64,000 nucleotides of DNA, taken from positions 39,708 through 103,707 of the forward strand of contig CAXBDQ010000006.1 of assembly GCA_963974675.1 (NCBI GenBank). Reading direction: 5' to 3'. The position numbers and the translations under genes were made by a program. The stretch is from Porticoccus sp963974675. GTDB taxonomy: Bacteria; Pseudomonadota; Gammaproteobacteria; Pseudomonadales; Porticoccaceae. How positions within the stretch are numbered: the stretch's first letter is position 1; each line of letters begins with the position of its first letter. Positions 26,421 to 35,602 of this stretch are shown one piece after another. The notes under the pieces were generated by a model. That model saw only the letters and a program-made list of their open reading frames with translations, had not been told where the DNA came from and did not search any database.

Positions 26421-29402
26421 TTAGAGGGCAATATGCATCTGGGGTGGCATTTGATTGGTTTGATCAAAGCCCCCCTCACACAGAATAATCTGACCCGATT
26501 GAACACCTTCGTTTACCAAGTACTCTTTTACCGCGTCACTGCGCTGATTTGCCAACAATTTCAGTGACACGATTTGTTCCTTGGTAACTTCTGGCACCTC
26601 TTTTTCTGGCAACACTGGATGCTCTGATGAGTCTGATGACGCTTCTACCCCAACACCCGCTAGCTTTTCGTCAGATGAAAGTGCCTGTGGAGCGAACCTT
26701 GCTGACCAGTCCTGCCATGTAGAGGGAGCACAAAAAGACAAATGTAGCTGTTCACGACTCTTCAGCATAGATGACAGTTTATCCAGATTCGCTATGGCCA
26801 CTGAATCCAACACGATGTCGCCAGGAGAAAACCCTATGGGCTCAAAGCTCAAATTAGACAAGGTATCTTGCATGGTGGCAGCCACAATCAAGCCAAAAGG
26901 CAAATAGTAAGTCACAATGGTTTCACTAATGACCTTAAGCATCACCTTGCCAATAATATGTCTCAGTGAAAAATTCGGTGAATGGATATCTCCAGTAACC
27001 GGAAGTTTGAGCTCTATCATGCCATTTTTATCGCGCAACAAACCCAGAGCAAATTCCAGTGGCACACCCAGGGCCTCGCTGCCTTCCGGTAGCTCATCAT
27101 CACCCAGTGGCGATACCTCTAATTTACGGAATCGCGTGGTAATCGCAGCATCAATATCATCCTGGTGCACCTCAAAATTAATATCCGCTTCGGCGACCCC
27201 TTCAGCGAGGCTATACCCGATATATTGACCGGCATAGACAGAAAGTGGGCGCAGGTCTAAATCACGAAGCTCGCCATTAATATTCGTATTCAGTTTCTCA
27301 CTAAAAGGCGTGAGATCACCCGCCAACCTCAGACGCCCAAATTTATCGATTCCAACATCAAATGACAGTGTCGTCTTTGTATCAGGCGATGAGCTATCAA
27401 CGTGATCAACTGTTAAATTAATACCTTTATATTCCTGCCGAAAAACGGGAGAAACACTTTCATCCAAGACCACTGCCTGCCCTTGTGGGCCAATCTTTAT
27501 AGCACCAACAACAAACGTTAAAGATGAACCAGAATCAGATAAGTCAGGTTCGCTTGATTGGGAGCCATCTCCCAACATTCTGTTGATTTCGGAAAGGAGT
27601 TGTAATTCACCCTCGGCATTTCTATGAAGATAGACCTTGGGATCTTCCACCAGAATATCCCCTATGTTTAATTGTTCAGCATCTTTAGTAACACCGACCA
27701 ACATCACTTTAGGGGTAGAAAAATAATGACTAGATTCTACGTCATTAGCAGCCTCAAGCTCGAGCAGCTTTAAATCAAACAACTGAAACTGGCCAAACGA
27801 TAGATCATCTCCCTTTGTTTTCAGCCCCACCAAATCAACATGGCGCATTAAAAATAAATCTCTGTTGTTGGTCACATCCAAAACCACAACATCATCCAGT
27901 GCGAGACGGGCCAATGTAAAAGCCGTGTCAGTCCCAGTATTTTGTTTGTCTGGCCCTTCCGTTAATGCAGCAACACTACCATCTATATTTTCTTCATTTG
28001 CAACCTGGCGATCTGCCCGAGTAAAACGTTCCAATAATTTTGGAGCAAACGCTAGCTCTCCATCATCGGTAGCACTCAAACCAATCTGGATATTTTTTAG
28101 GGAAACGTCATCAATCTGGTTAACACTACCCAGGGCTAAACCTGAGACAGATAGAGTGCCGAGGTGCAAATCACCGGAAAGAGGTGCGTCTTCTGAGAAA
28201 GAAGGTAGCAGGGTTAAGTCTGACAGCTGCAACAGACCCAACTCAACATCACCACCTCGAACACTCAACCGTTGTAAGTCGAGATCATGGAGGGATAACA
28301 ACCGCCTGTCTTCAGCGACATCGTGAACAGACACCTTCTTTAAAGACAATGCGTCCAAAAAGAAATGTGCGTTATTTTCTGCTACATCAGCAGGCTTTTG
28401 ATCCTCTGCTGGAGGAAACAATTGGTCAATCCTACGGATCAGCTCAGGAACGAGAGCAAACCCAAACTTTTCATCCGCCTGCAACTTTACTTCCACGTCA
28501 GACAGGAAGGCCGAACCTATTTTATTCTCTTCGCCAACACTCAGATCAGAGAGCATAAGTACTTTCAACTGAATATCACCTGCGGTCATTTCATCATTGA
28601 CCTTAACAGGCAACACTCTCATGTCATCTACAGTAACAGTGGCAATTTGCCACTGTTGCATATTTTCACTGCCAACATCTGAAATAGTTAATAATCCCAC
28701 CGACAGCAACTCAGCAGTTTCTTTTTGATCAGACCAATGGAGTTCTTTTAATTGAAGACCAGGCATCGTGGCAGAAGCCGGCTCATCCAAATGAATATCA
28801 AGATCATCGACAATAGAAAGTTGGTCAAAAGCCATACATTGTCGAAGGTTAACAACATCACCCCTACCCAGTTGTGAATAACATAGCTGAACGTTTGTGA
28901 GTTCAAACTTTTTCAACAGAATTCGACTAAGCGCGGCCTCTGTAGCCTGCCCCTCTGACTCGGAAGTTGAATCAGAATCCGCCTCTTGATTTGGTAACGA
29001 TATACCGCCAATACGCAGACCATCTTCAGATGTAACAATATCTATGGATAGGCCATCAAGAATCATATGTTCTATATAGAGCTGATGATCAAACAGCGGG
29101 CTCCAATCGATATTCAACTGCAATTCATCGATCATTAACTGTTCGGTATCGCTCGCATGAACGCGTACATCATTAATCTGAACCGAGCCTAATATGGGCC
29201 GAATATTGATGTACCCTATTTCGGCATCCAGTCCCTGTTGTTCCAGCCATTGAACCGCCTGCCACCTGAGAACAAATGGCAGTAGAGAAACAACAATCAC
29301 AACAATGACGGCTACAGTGACCAGAGATGCTTTAGCCGCTTTCCAAAAAAAAGCACCAAACGCCCCAAAGAACATTGTAAAAACACCTGTTTGTCTTGTC
29401 AT
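26421..29402 (-). CDS. Large DUF748 / AsmA-like envelope protein between parE and parC
   Basis: 993 residues. One N-terminal membrane anchor (about residues 20-43: VTVAVIVVIVVSLLPFVLRW), then repeated beta-rich segments with L.(L/I).....(D/S)(L/V)...(D/S) rhythm characteristic of AsmA/TamB-like bridge proteins. The DUF748 core is in the last third: GYSLAEGVAEADINFEV, GVPLEFALGLLRDKNGMIELKLPVTGD, FSLRHIIGKV, and LPFGLI...; a C-terminal helix-strand part (QRSDAVKEYLVNEGV) resembles the OmpA-C-like tail seen in this family. Such proteins are thought to carry or guide lipids or envelope components in the periplasm; role inferred. It is co-oriented with parE and parC. Confidence 0.8.
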   Translation of the reverse strand: MTRQTGVFTMFFGAFGAFFWKAAKASLVTVAVIVVIVVSLLPFVLRWQAVQWLEQQGLDAEIGYINIRPILGSVQINDVRVHASDTEQLMIDELQLNIDWSPLFDHQLYIEHMILDGLSIDIVTSEDGLRIGGISLPNQEADSDSTSESEGQATEAALSRILLKKFELTNVQLCYSQLGRGDVVNLRQCMAFDQLSIVDDLDIHLDEPASATMPGLQLKELHWSDQKETAELLSVGLLTISDVGSENMQQWQIATVTVDDMRVLPVKVNDEMTAGDIQLKVLMLSDLSVGEENKIGSAFLSDVEVKLQADEKFGFALVPELIRRIDQLFPPAEDQKPADVAENNAHFFLDALSLKKVSVHDVAEDRRLLSLHDLDLQRLSVRGGDVELGLLQLSDLTLLPSFSEDAPLSGDLHLGTLSVSGLALGSVNQIDDVSLKNIQIGLSATDDGELAFAPKLLERFTRADRQVANEENIDGSVAALTEGPDKQNTGTDTAFTLARLALDDVVVLDVTNNRDLFLMRHVDLVGLKTKGDDLSFGQFQLFDLKLLELEAANDVESSHYFSTPKVMLVGVTKDAEQLNIGDILVEDPKVYLHRNAEGELQLLSEINRMLGDGSQSSEPDLSDSGSSLTFVVGAIKIGPQGQAVVLDESVSPVFRQEYKGINLTVDHVDSSSPDTKTTLSFDVGIDKFGRLRLAGDLTPFSEKLNTNINGELRDLDLRPLSVYAGQYIGYSLAEGVAEADINFEVHQDDIDAAITTRFRKLEVSPLGDDELPEGSEALGVPLEFALGLLRDKNGMIELKLPVTGDIHSPNFSLRHIIGKVMLKVISETIVTYYLPFGLIVAATMQDTLSNLSFEPIGFSPGDIVLDSVAIANLDKLSSMLKSREQLHLSFCAPSTWQDWSARFAPQALSSDEKLAGVGVEASSDSSEHPVLPEKEVPEVTKEQIVSLKLLANQRSDAVKEYLVNEGVQSGQIILCEGGFDQTNQMPPQMHIAL

Positions 29403-29461
29403 ATCCCGACCACTTGTTAGGCAAAGCTACCCTACTTGATACAGTAATAACCGCCGGTTAT

Positions 29462-31345
29462 TTACACTTCTGCCAAGTTGCCCCGCTCTTCCAGCCAGGT
29501 TTTTCTGTCACCAGCACGTTTTTTTGACAACAACATATCCAGCATTTGGTCAGTATTATCCCCTGCTTCTATAGTCAACTGTACCAACCTCCGAGTATCA
29601 GGGTTCATGGTGGTATCACGTAATTGCATAGGATTCATTTCACCCAAGCCCTTAAAGCGTTGCACATTGATTTTTCCGCTCTTTTTCTCTGCGGCAATAC
29701 GATCCAGAACCCCCTGCTTCTCTCTTTCATCCAAGGCGTAAAATACCTCTTTACCCACATCGATTCGATAGAGTGGCGGCATAGCAACATAGACATGTCC
29801 TGCTTGCACCATGGCACGAAAATGCCTAACAAACAGTGCACAAAGCAATGTGGCAATATGCAATCCATCGGAATCAGCATCCGCCAAAATGCACACTTTG
29901 TGGTATCGAAGAGCACTTAGATCCTCTGTAGCCGGGTCAATTCCCAGAGCAACTGAAATATCATGTACTTCCTGTGAGGCCAAAATTTCCTGGCTATCCA
30001 CCTCCCAGGTATTAAGAATTTTTCCTCGCAACGGCATAATCGCTTGAAATTCACGACTGCGAGCTTGCTTGGCGGACCCCCCCGCAGAGTCTCCTTCCAC
30101 TAAAAAAATTTCACAGAGTTCTGGGCTGCCTGAAGAACAGTCTGCCAGCTTTCCCGGTAATGCCGGGCCTGCAGTGATGCGCTTTCGCGCCACTTTTTTA
30201 CTGGCTTTAAGACGACGTTGGGCATTACTGATAAAGAGTTCTGCCAGCCGTTCGGCATCTTCCGTATGCTGATTCACCCAAAGGCTGAAAGCGTCTTTCA
30301 CAATACCAGAAACAAATGCTGCCGCTTCCCGAGAAGACAACCGCTCTTTGGTCTGCCCGGAAAACTGAGGGTCTGCCAATTTCGAAGACAGCACAAAAGC
30401 GCACTTATCCCAGACATCATCTGGTGTCAGCTTTATGCCCCGAGGCAATAAATTACGGAACTCACAAAATTCACGCATGGCATCTAACAGGCCTGTCCGA
30501 AAGCCATTCACATGGGTTCCGCCTTGGGGCGTTGGAATCAAATTGACATAGCTTTCTTGCGTTAACTCCCCCCCCTCCGGCAACCATTGTACGGCCCAAT
30601 CCACTGCTTCCGATTCCGCGGAGAAACTACCCACAAAGGGCTCAACCGGGACGACCTCCCACCCCTTCGTAGCACCCAAAAGGTAATCTTGAAGACCGCC
30701 TTCATAACACCAGTTGTCCGTTTCTCCACTACTTTCATCCGTAAAACTGACCTCGAGCCCAGCATATAATACGGCTTTTGCTCTCAACACATGCTGAAGC
30801 CGGGGAACAGAGTATTTCACCGAATCAAAATACTTGGGATCTGGCTGAAAACGGACGAGGGTCCCGGTATTACGCTTGCCGCAGTGATCCACGATCGAAA
30901 GGTCAGAAACTTTTTCTCCCCCGGCAAAGCTCATACGGTAAACATTGCCATTACGTTTTATGGTCACTTCAAGCTTGGATGACAGCGCATTAACAACAGA
31001 AACGCCCACACCATGCAGTCCACCCGAAAACTGATAGGTATTGTTGGAAAATTTACCCCCCGCATGGAGCGTTGACATAATCACTTCAACACCGGGCAAG
31101 CCTTGCTCTGGATGGATATCCACCGGCATTCCACGGCCATCATCAGACACAGACAAGGAGCCGTCTTTGTATAACACTACCTCCACCTTCCTGGCATGAC
31201 CCGCCAGTGCTTCATCAACACTATTATCAATGATTTCCTGAGCCAAATGATTGGGACGTGTCGTATCCGTGTACATTCCCGGACGCTTTCTTACCGGATC
31301 TAGGCCCGTAAGAACTTCAATATCTTCTGCGTTGTAATTGCTCAT
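29462..31345 (-). CDS. parE: DNA topoisomerase IV subunit B
   Basis: 627 residues. GHKL ATPase (EIIDNSVDEALAGHA, DDGRGMPVDIHPEQG, GLHGVGVSVVNALS), transducer, and TOPRIM with EGDSAGGSAKQARSR and the metal triad DADSDG. Ends with the QRFKGLGEMNP..L..TTM block typical of type II topoisomerase B subunits. ParE length (shorter than GyrB by the missing insert) fits. 26 bp after yqiA. Confidence 0.98.
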   Translation of the reverse strand: MSNYNAEDIEVLTGLDPVRKRPGMYTDTTRPNHLAQEIIDNSVDEALAGHARKVEVVLYKDGSLSVSDDGRGMPVDIHPEQGLPGVEVIMSTLHAGGKFSNNTYQFSGGLHGVGVSVVNALSSKLEVTIKRNGNVYRMSFAGGEKVSDLSIVDHCGKRNTGTLVRFQPDPKYFDSVKYSVPRLQHVLRAKAVLYAGLEVSFTDESSGETDNWCYEGGLQDYLLGATKGWEVVPVEPFVGSFSAESEAVDWAVQWLPEGGELTQESYVNLIPTPQGGTHVNGFRTGLLDAMREFCEFRNLLPRGIKLTPDDVWDKCAFVLSSKLADPQFSGQTKERLSSREAAAFVSGIVKDAFSLWVNQHTEDAERLAELFISNAQRRLKASKKVARKRITAGPALPGKLADCSSGSPELCEIFLVEGDSAGGSAKQARSREFQAIMPLRGKILNTWEVDSQEILASQEVHDISVALGIDPATEDLSALRYHKVCILADADSDGLHIATLLCALFVRHFRAMVQAGHVYVAMPPLYRIDVGKEVFYALDEREKQGVLDRIAAEKKSGKINVQRFKGLGEMNPMQLRDTTMNPDTRRLVQLTIEAGDNTDQMLDMLLSKKRAGDRKTWLEERGNLAEV

Positions 31346-31371
31346 AAAACGGTCGGTTATTGTTGGGTGGA

Positions 31372-31944
31372 TTAAGGTTGTAAAAAATCAATAATGGCAG
31401 GCAAGTGCCGCTCGTAATGCTGGAAGCTATGATCACCACCCTGTTCGATGGTCAACCTGCATTGGGCATACTTAACTTTGGCTTGACGATAGTCCAGTAC
31501 TTCATCACCTGTTTGCAATAGCACCCAGATATTTTCGGGTTTTTTTATGGGATCAACGTCCAGTGTCCGAGCTACATCTACATGACGCTGTTTAAGAATG
31601 TAGCGTTCTCCTGTGTGGTAGTTAGCATTTTCACCTAAGTACTCCATCATAAAATCATAGGGACGAACAGCCGGGTTTATCAGCACGGACTTCAAACCAT
31701 ATTTCTCACCGAGCCAAGTGGCGTAATACCCCCCCATAGAGCTTCCTATTAACCCAACGGGTTCGTTCAATTTTTCAATGAGCAGCTGTAATTGACCAAT
31801 GGCTTTATCTGGCTCACTACTGAGCGAAGGACATAAAAAAGAATAGCTCAAGGGCTCGGATTTAGCTTCGAGCCAGGCTTGCGTTTGCCTAGCCTTTAAA
31901 GATGCGGGAGAACTATTAAACCCATGAATGTAAATTAACGCCAT
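31372..31944 (-). CDS. yqiA: YqiA family alpha/beta-hydrolase esterase
   Basis: 190 residues. HGFNSSPASLKA at the start, nucleophile Ser in GSSMGGYYA, an acidic residue in LLQTGDEVLDY and His in GGDHSFQ make the triad. The family hydrolyses short acyl esters in vitro; the native substrate is unknown. The place just before parE is conserved from E. coli to Pseudomonas. Confidence 0.93.
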   Translation of the reverse strand: MALIYIHGFNSSPASLKARQTQAWLEAKSEPLSYSFLCPSLSSEPDKAIGQLQLLIEKLNEPVGLIGSSMGGYYATWLGEKYGLKSVLINPAVRPYDFMMEYLGENANYHTGERYILKQRHVDVARTLDVDPIKKPENIWVLLQTGDEVLDYRQAKVKYAQCRLTIEQGGDHSFQHYERHLPAIIDFLQP

Positions 31945-32049
31945 GATTCACCATAATGCCTTTGTACGCAGGCATTATAGCGGGATTAATAACATCGGGA
32001 GAACCACGAGAGAACTCCATGAACACGGGATTACAAAGTGAGCAACTTA

Positions 32050-32877
32050 TCAGTAACCAATACAGCTACGATCTACGTTCTGCTCACCACAGGCTATGTG
32101 CTCAATACCTGTTTTCAGGGCGCCATCAGGGTAGAGTTCCATCCAGCGATACCCCGGAGGCTGACTATCACTAATATCAAATGTGTCACTGTGACGGGTG
32201 AATTGAAAACAGGTCGAAGGTGTACTGTAGACGGGAATACCGCACCAATCCGTTACGCTCTCTTGATGCACGTGCCCAGTAAAGATAGCTTTAACGTTGC
32301 CATGCCGCACAATCAACTCATTCAGCTTTTCACTGTTCGATATACGTTGTTCATCCAGCCACTTACAGTGAATAGCAACGGGGGGATGGTGTACAAACAG
32401 CAGAACAAATTGATGCTGGTACTGTTTTAATAAATCGCTCAACTCCTGTAATTCAATATCAGAAAGCTCTCCATTAGTACGGCCAGGCAACGCACTCACC
32501 AATGAAATGGCAACCCAAGCATGTAGCTCTTGAGCCTTCACAAAAGGTTGAGGAATCGTTTTTTTCATTTGTTCAAAGTCATCATGATTTCCAGGAAGCC
32601 AACGATAGTTGAGCTGACTAGCGGTCATCATTTCGGAAAACAACTGATAGGAGGCCTCTGCTCCCTCACAAGCAATATCCCCAGTAATCAATGCTAATGA
32701 GGAAGCTCTGCTTGCAGTCACATCAGAGAGAACAAGAGAAAAGGTGTCATAGGTATTAATACCGGCAAGACTAAAGGCCCTCTCTGACCCCAAATGGCAA
32801 TCAGTTAACTGAACCAAGTGAACAACATCGTCACTCAACCTCGGCTCACCAAAATTCTTGTTCATCGACGTACTCAT
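32050..32877 (-). CDS. cpdA: 3',5'-cyclic AMP phosphodiesterase (CpdA/Icc)
   Basis: 275 residues. Binuclear metallophosphoesterase motifs in order: QLTDCHLG, ITGDIACEG, PGNHDDF, VHHPP and FTGHVHQE. It degrades cAMP to AMP and so lowers CRP signalling. Two near-by ATG codons (residues 1 and 5) are possible starts. Part of the nudF-yqiB-cpdA-yqiA-parE run. Confidence 0.95.
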   Translation of the reverse strand: MSTSMNKNFGEPRLSDDVVHLVQLTDCHLGSERAFSLAGINTYDTFSLVLSDVTASRASSLALITGDIACEGAEASYQLFSEMMTASQLNYRWLPGNHDDFEQMKKTIPQPFVKAQELHAWVAISLVSALPGRTNGELSDIELQELSDLLKQYQHQFVLLFVHHPPVAIHCKWLDEQRISNSEKLNELIVRHGNVKAIFTGHVHQESVTDWCGIPVYSTPSTCFQFTRHSDTFDISDSQPPGYRWMELYPDGALKTGIEHIACGEQNVDRSCIGY

Positions 32878-32911
32878 TTAACCCATTCCATGTATCTATT
32901 AATTACCCATA

Positions 32912-33382
32912 TTAAAATGATGACGCCCCACAAGAGGGCTCAATTATGTCATAACCATGCTCAAGACAATGAGACAACCATTCTGTCAAAAACTGGTTCC
33001 ACTGGGCCTTTTCATCCTGATGGTACATCCTCTCATTTGGGTACTCATAGCGAGGATACGCACGTCTGCTACCTTCACATATCACCACTTCTGCGACTTT
33101 GGCATCGTGGTATAACCGCAAGGTGAAAACCGGAAGCCGAATCCATGTACTTGAATCATTAAGACCGCCCTCCTGGCTTAATTGCACTAATGTAGTATAG
33201 GGCGTTTGCTCTAATACACTGAGCCGCGCCACACCGTCTTGCCCATGATGAAGACCAATTATTCTCTCATCATCCTGAACCATTTCAGGAAACAACTTCA
33301 TCAACCGTACATAGTTAGCATCGCAATCTGCCATGTACCGGCCTAGGTCTACTTTGTATCGCATTTTGAGTCGATTAATCAC
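32912..33382 (-). CDS. yqiB: YqiB family protein (DUF1249)
   Basis: 156 residues beginning ...YKVDLGRYMADCDANYVRLMKLFP, the DUF1249 opening, with TLVQLSQ, FTLRLYHDAKVAEV and a run of Tyr/Pro (YPRYEYPNERMYHQDEK) as conserved centre. Soluble, function unknown. The position between nudF and cpdA is the same as in E. coli. Confidence 0.92.
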   Translation of the reverse strand: MINRLKMRYKVDLGRYMADCDANYVRLMKLFPEMVQDDERIIGLHHGQDGVARLSVLEQTPYTTLVQLSQEGGLNDSSTWIRLPVFTLRLYHDAKVAEVVICEGSRRAYPRYEYPNERMYHQDEKAQWNQFLTEWLSHCLEHGYDIIEPSCGASSF

Positions 33383-33426
33383 TGCACCTGTTCACATTTC
33401 TTGCGCTTGATAGGACATTCAGCCCA

Positions 33427-34047
33427 TCAATGTGCTGATTCAACGATATGGTCACAATTTGCACGCAGCCACATCAAACAAATTGTCGTTGCTGCATTAT
33501 TGCACCGCCCCTGGTCCAACCATAAAAATGCTTCCGCCTGGGGCAACACATGAAGCAAAATATCTTCAGATTCATGATCCAAGCCGAAAATACCACCACA
33601 ACCAGTCAAGTCTGTGAGTGCACAGTAAAGGTACATTCGCTCACTACTGCCGCCCGGAGTGACCCAGTAGTCACAAATCGGCTGTAACTGGAAATTATCG
33701 ATACCCGCTTCTTCCGACACTTCTCGGCAAGCCACAGCCTCCAAAGACTCGCCAGGCTCCACCATCCCAGCAACCACCTCAAAAAGCCAGGGCCCATCTT
33801 TTTGTTCGAGTGCGCCAACTCGAAATTGCTCAAGTAACCCCACGAGCTTATGGACAGGGTCGTATAGCAATACTCCCACACAATTTCCACGTTCAAGCAA
33901 CTCCCGCTGGAACGGTTTACTCCAACCCCCAGCAAAAAGCTTGTGGCGCAAGCTAAAACGGACCATTTTAAAAAAACCACTGAAGACCTCTTCACGTTTG
34001 TGAATTTCAACATCTTCAGAAGTATATTTTTTATCAGGTGACGCCAT
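33427..34047 (-). CDS. nudF: ADP-ribose pyrophosphatase (NudF)
   Basis: 206 residues. The Nudix box G-x5-E-x7-REVSEEAG is complete (starting GMVEPGESLEAVACREVSEE), and ahead of it stand GVLLYDPV and EQFRVGA, typical of the ADP-ribose group. It hydrolyses ADP-ribose to AMP and ribose 5-phosphate. First gene of the operon, divergent from tolC with 136 bp between. Confidence 0.95.
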   Translation of the reverse strand: MASPDKKYTSEDVEIHKREEVFSGFFKMVRFSLRHKLFAGGWSKPFQRELLERGNCVGVLLYDPVHKLVGLLEQFRVGALEQKDGPWLFEVVAGMVEPGESLEAVACREVSEEAGIDNFQLQPICDYWVTPGGSSERMYLYCALTDLTGCGGIFGLDHESEDILLHVLPQAEAFLWLDQGRCNNAATTICLMWLRANCDHIVESAH

Positions 34048-34183
34048 AACACAGACCCCGCTACCGATTTCCAGCTACTTTTATGACCAGCTATGAAATC
34101 CACACTACACAGCCACTTCGGCACTGTCCAGCCTAGACAAATCTGATAGACTTCCTGCAGCACAAAAACCAGACGGATTCTGT

Positions 34184-35602
34184 ATGCGCCATCATCTCGT
34201 TATTGCGGCAGCCAGCCTGATACTTAGCCTGACAACATCTACGACCTGGGCAGCGAACACGCTAACAGGTATTTATGAGCTGGCGTTACAAAATGATCCT
34301 CAATTAAGGGCTGCAAGAGCAGAGTTTCTTGCTGGGACCGAAACCCAAAACATCAGTCGCGCCAGACTATTGCCACAAATCAACGCCGTTGGCCAATACT
34401 CAGAGGACGAGTATGAGGGATCGTCCACACAAGTGCTCGGTCAAGGTGCCATATTTGGACGCAAGGGACAGACCGATAGCGATGCCAAAAATTATTCCAT
34501 TACGCTATCACAACCCATTTTCGATCTTCCGGCCTGGTTTTCATTTCAGCAGGGAAAAGAGTTAAGTCAACAAGCAAAACTTCAATTTTCAGCAGACCAA
34601 CAATCGCTTATTTTAAGAAGTGCCGACAGTTATTTTGAAGTACTCCGGACCAGAGAAAATATGGAAACTGCTCTGGCGGAAGAAAAAGCCATTAAACGCC
34701 AACTGGAGCAAACCCGAGAACGCTTTGAAGTTGGTCTACTGCCTATTACCGATGTACATGAAGCACGGGCCGCCTACGACAATGCCACCGTGAATACTTT
34801 GGAGGCCAAAGGCGCACTGGATATCGCCTTCGAAGGGATCACTGTATTAACCGGACAACCTCACAATGAACTGGCAGGCCTTATGCCAGAGTTCCCCGTC
34901 ACGAACCCAGAACCTCTTAACCGTGAAGAGTGGGTTCAATTTGCCCTACAAAATAATTTTTCTCTACAAGCCGCGAGGCATGCCCGAGATGCTGCCGACG
35001 AGAATGCCAAATCGAAAAAATATGAATATATGCCCAAGTTAACCGGGTCCATGTCCTATTACGACAACCGCTCCTCTGGTGATTTCAGGGGCACAGATGT
35101 CGACTCCGACCAATTTTTTACCAGCCCATCCAAAACCGACCAAGATGGCCAATCCATTGGCTTAGAGTTAAGCATCCCCATTTTTACTGGTGGACTAGTC
35201 AGTGCTGAAAAACGACAGGCTTTTCAACAATTTATACAATTAAAAGAAAACCATATTAGCGCCCGACGAAACACTGTGCAGCAGGCCCGCTCACAACACT
35301 TACAGGTTCTCACTAATAGAGCAAGAGTGAACGCCCGCAACCAAGCCATCACATCTGCCAAAAGTGCACTTGAGGCCACCCAAGCAGGGTATGAAGCCGG
35401 CACCCGCAATATTGTCGATGTTTTAATTGCACAGCGTGGGTTATATCAGGCCACACGAGACTATGCCAATGCTCGATATGACTACATTGGAAGCTTATTA
35501 CGACTTAAAGAAGTGGCTGGTCAATTAAGTCCTGATGACATCCACCAATTGAACGCTTGGCTAGACCCTGCAATTAGGGTAACGAAAGCTGGCGTTCAAT
35601 AA
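34184..35602 (+). CDS. tolC: TolC family outer-membrane channel protein
   Basis: 472 residues. Signal peptide ending TWA-AN, then the two internally similar OEP halves typical of TolC: L..(I/L)YELALQNDPQLRAARAE, a hairpin GLLPITDVHEARAAYD, and repeated in the second half as AGTRNIVDVLIAQRGLYQA. It forms the trimeric outer-membrane exit duct for type I secretion and RND efflux. Divergent from nudF as in E. coli. Its last 29 bp overlap the end of waaA on the other strand. Confidence 0.96.
   Translation: MRHHLVIAAASLILSLTTSTTWAANTLTGIYELALQNDPQLRAARAEFLAGTETQNISRARLLPQINAVGQYSEDEYEGSSTQVLGQGAIFGRKGQTDSDAKNYSITLSQPIFDLPAWFSFQQGKELSQQAKLQFSADQQSLILRSADSYFEVLRTRENMETALAEEKAIKRQLEQTRERFEVGLLPITDVHEARAAYDNATVNTLEAKGALDIAFEGITVLTGQPHNELAGLMPEFPVTNPEPLNREEWVQFALQNNFSLQAARHARDAADENAKSKKYEYMPKLTGSMSYYDNRSSGDFRGTDVDSDQFFTSPSKTDQDGQSIGLELSIPIFTGGLVSAEKRQAFQQFIQLKENHISARRNTVQQARSQHLQVLTNRARVNARNQAITSAKSALEATQAGYEAGTRNIVDVLIAQRGLYQATRDYANARYDYIGSLLRLKEVAGQLSPDDIHQLNAWLDPAIRVTKAGVQ

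Noticed and set aside
27865..28326. A 153-codon open frame on the plus strand
   Set aside because: Antisense to the DUF748 gene; low-complexity Ser/Arg-rich translation typical of a shadow frame.
33606..34163. A 185-codon open frame on the minus strand
   Set aside because: It lies over nudF on the same strand in another frame; its translation has no recognisable domain, while nudF has a full Nudix box.
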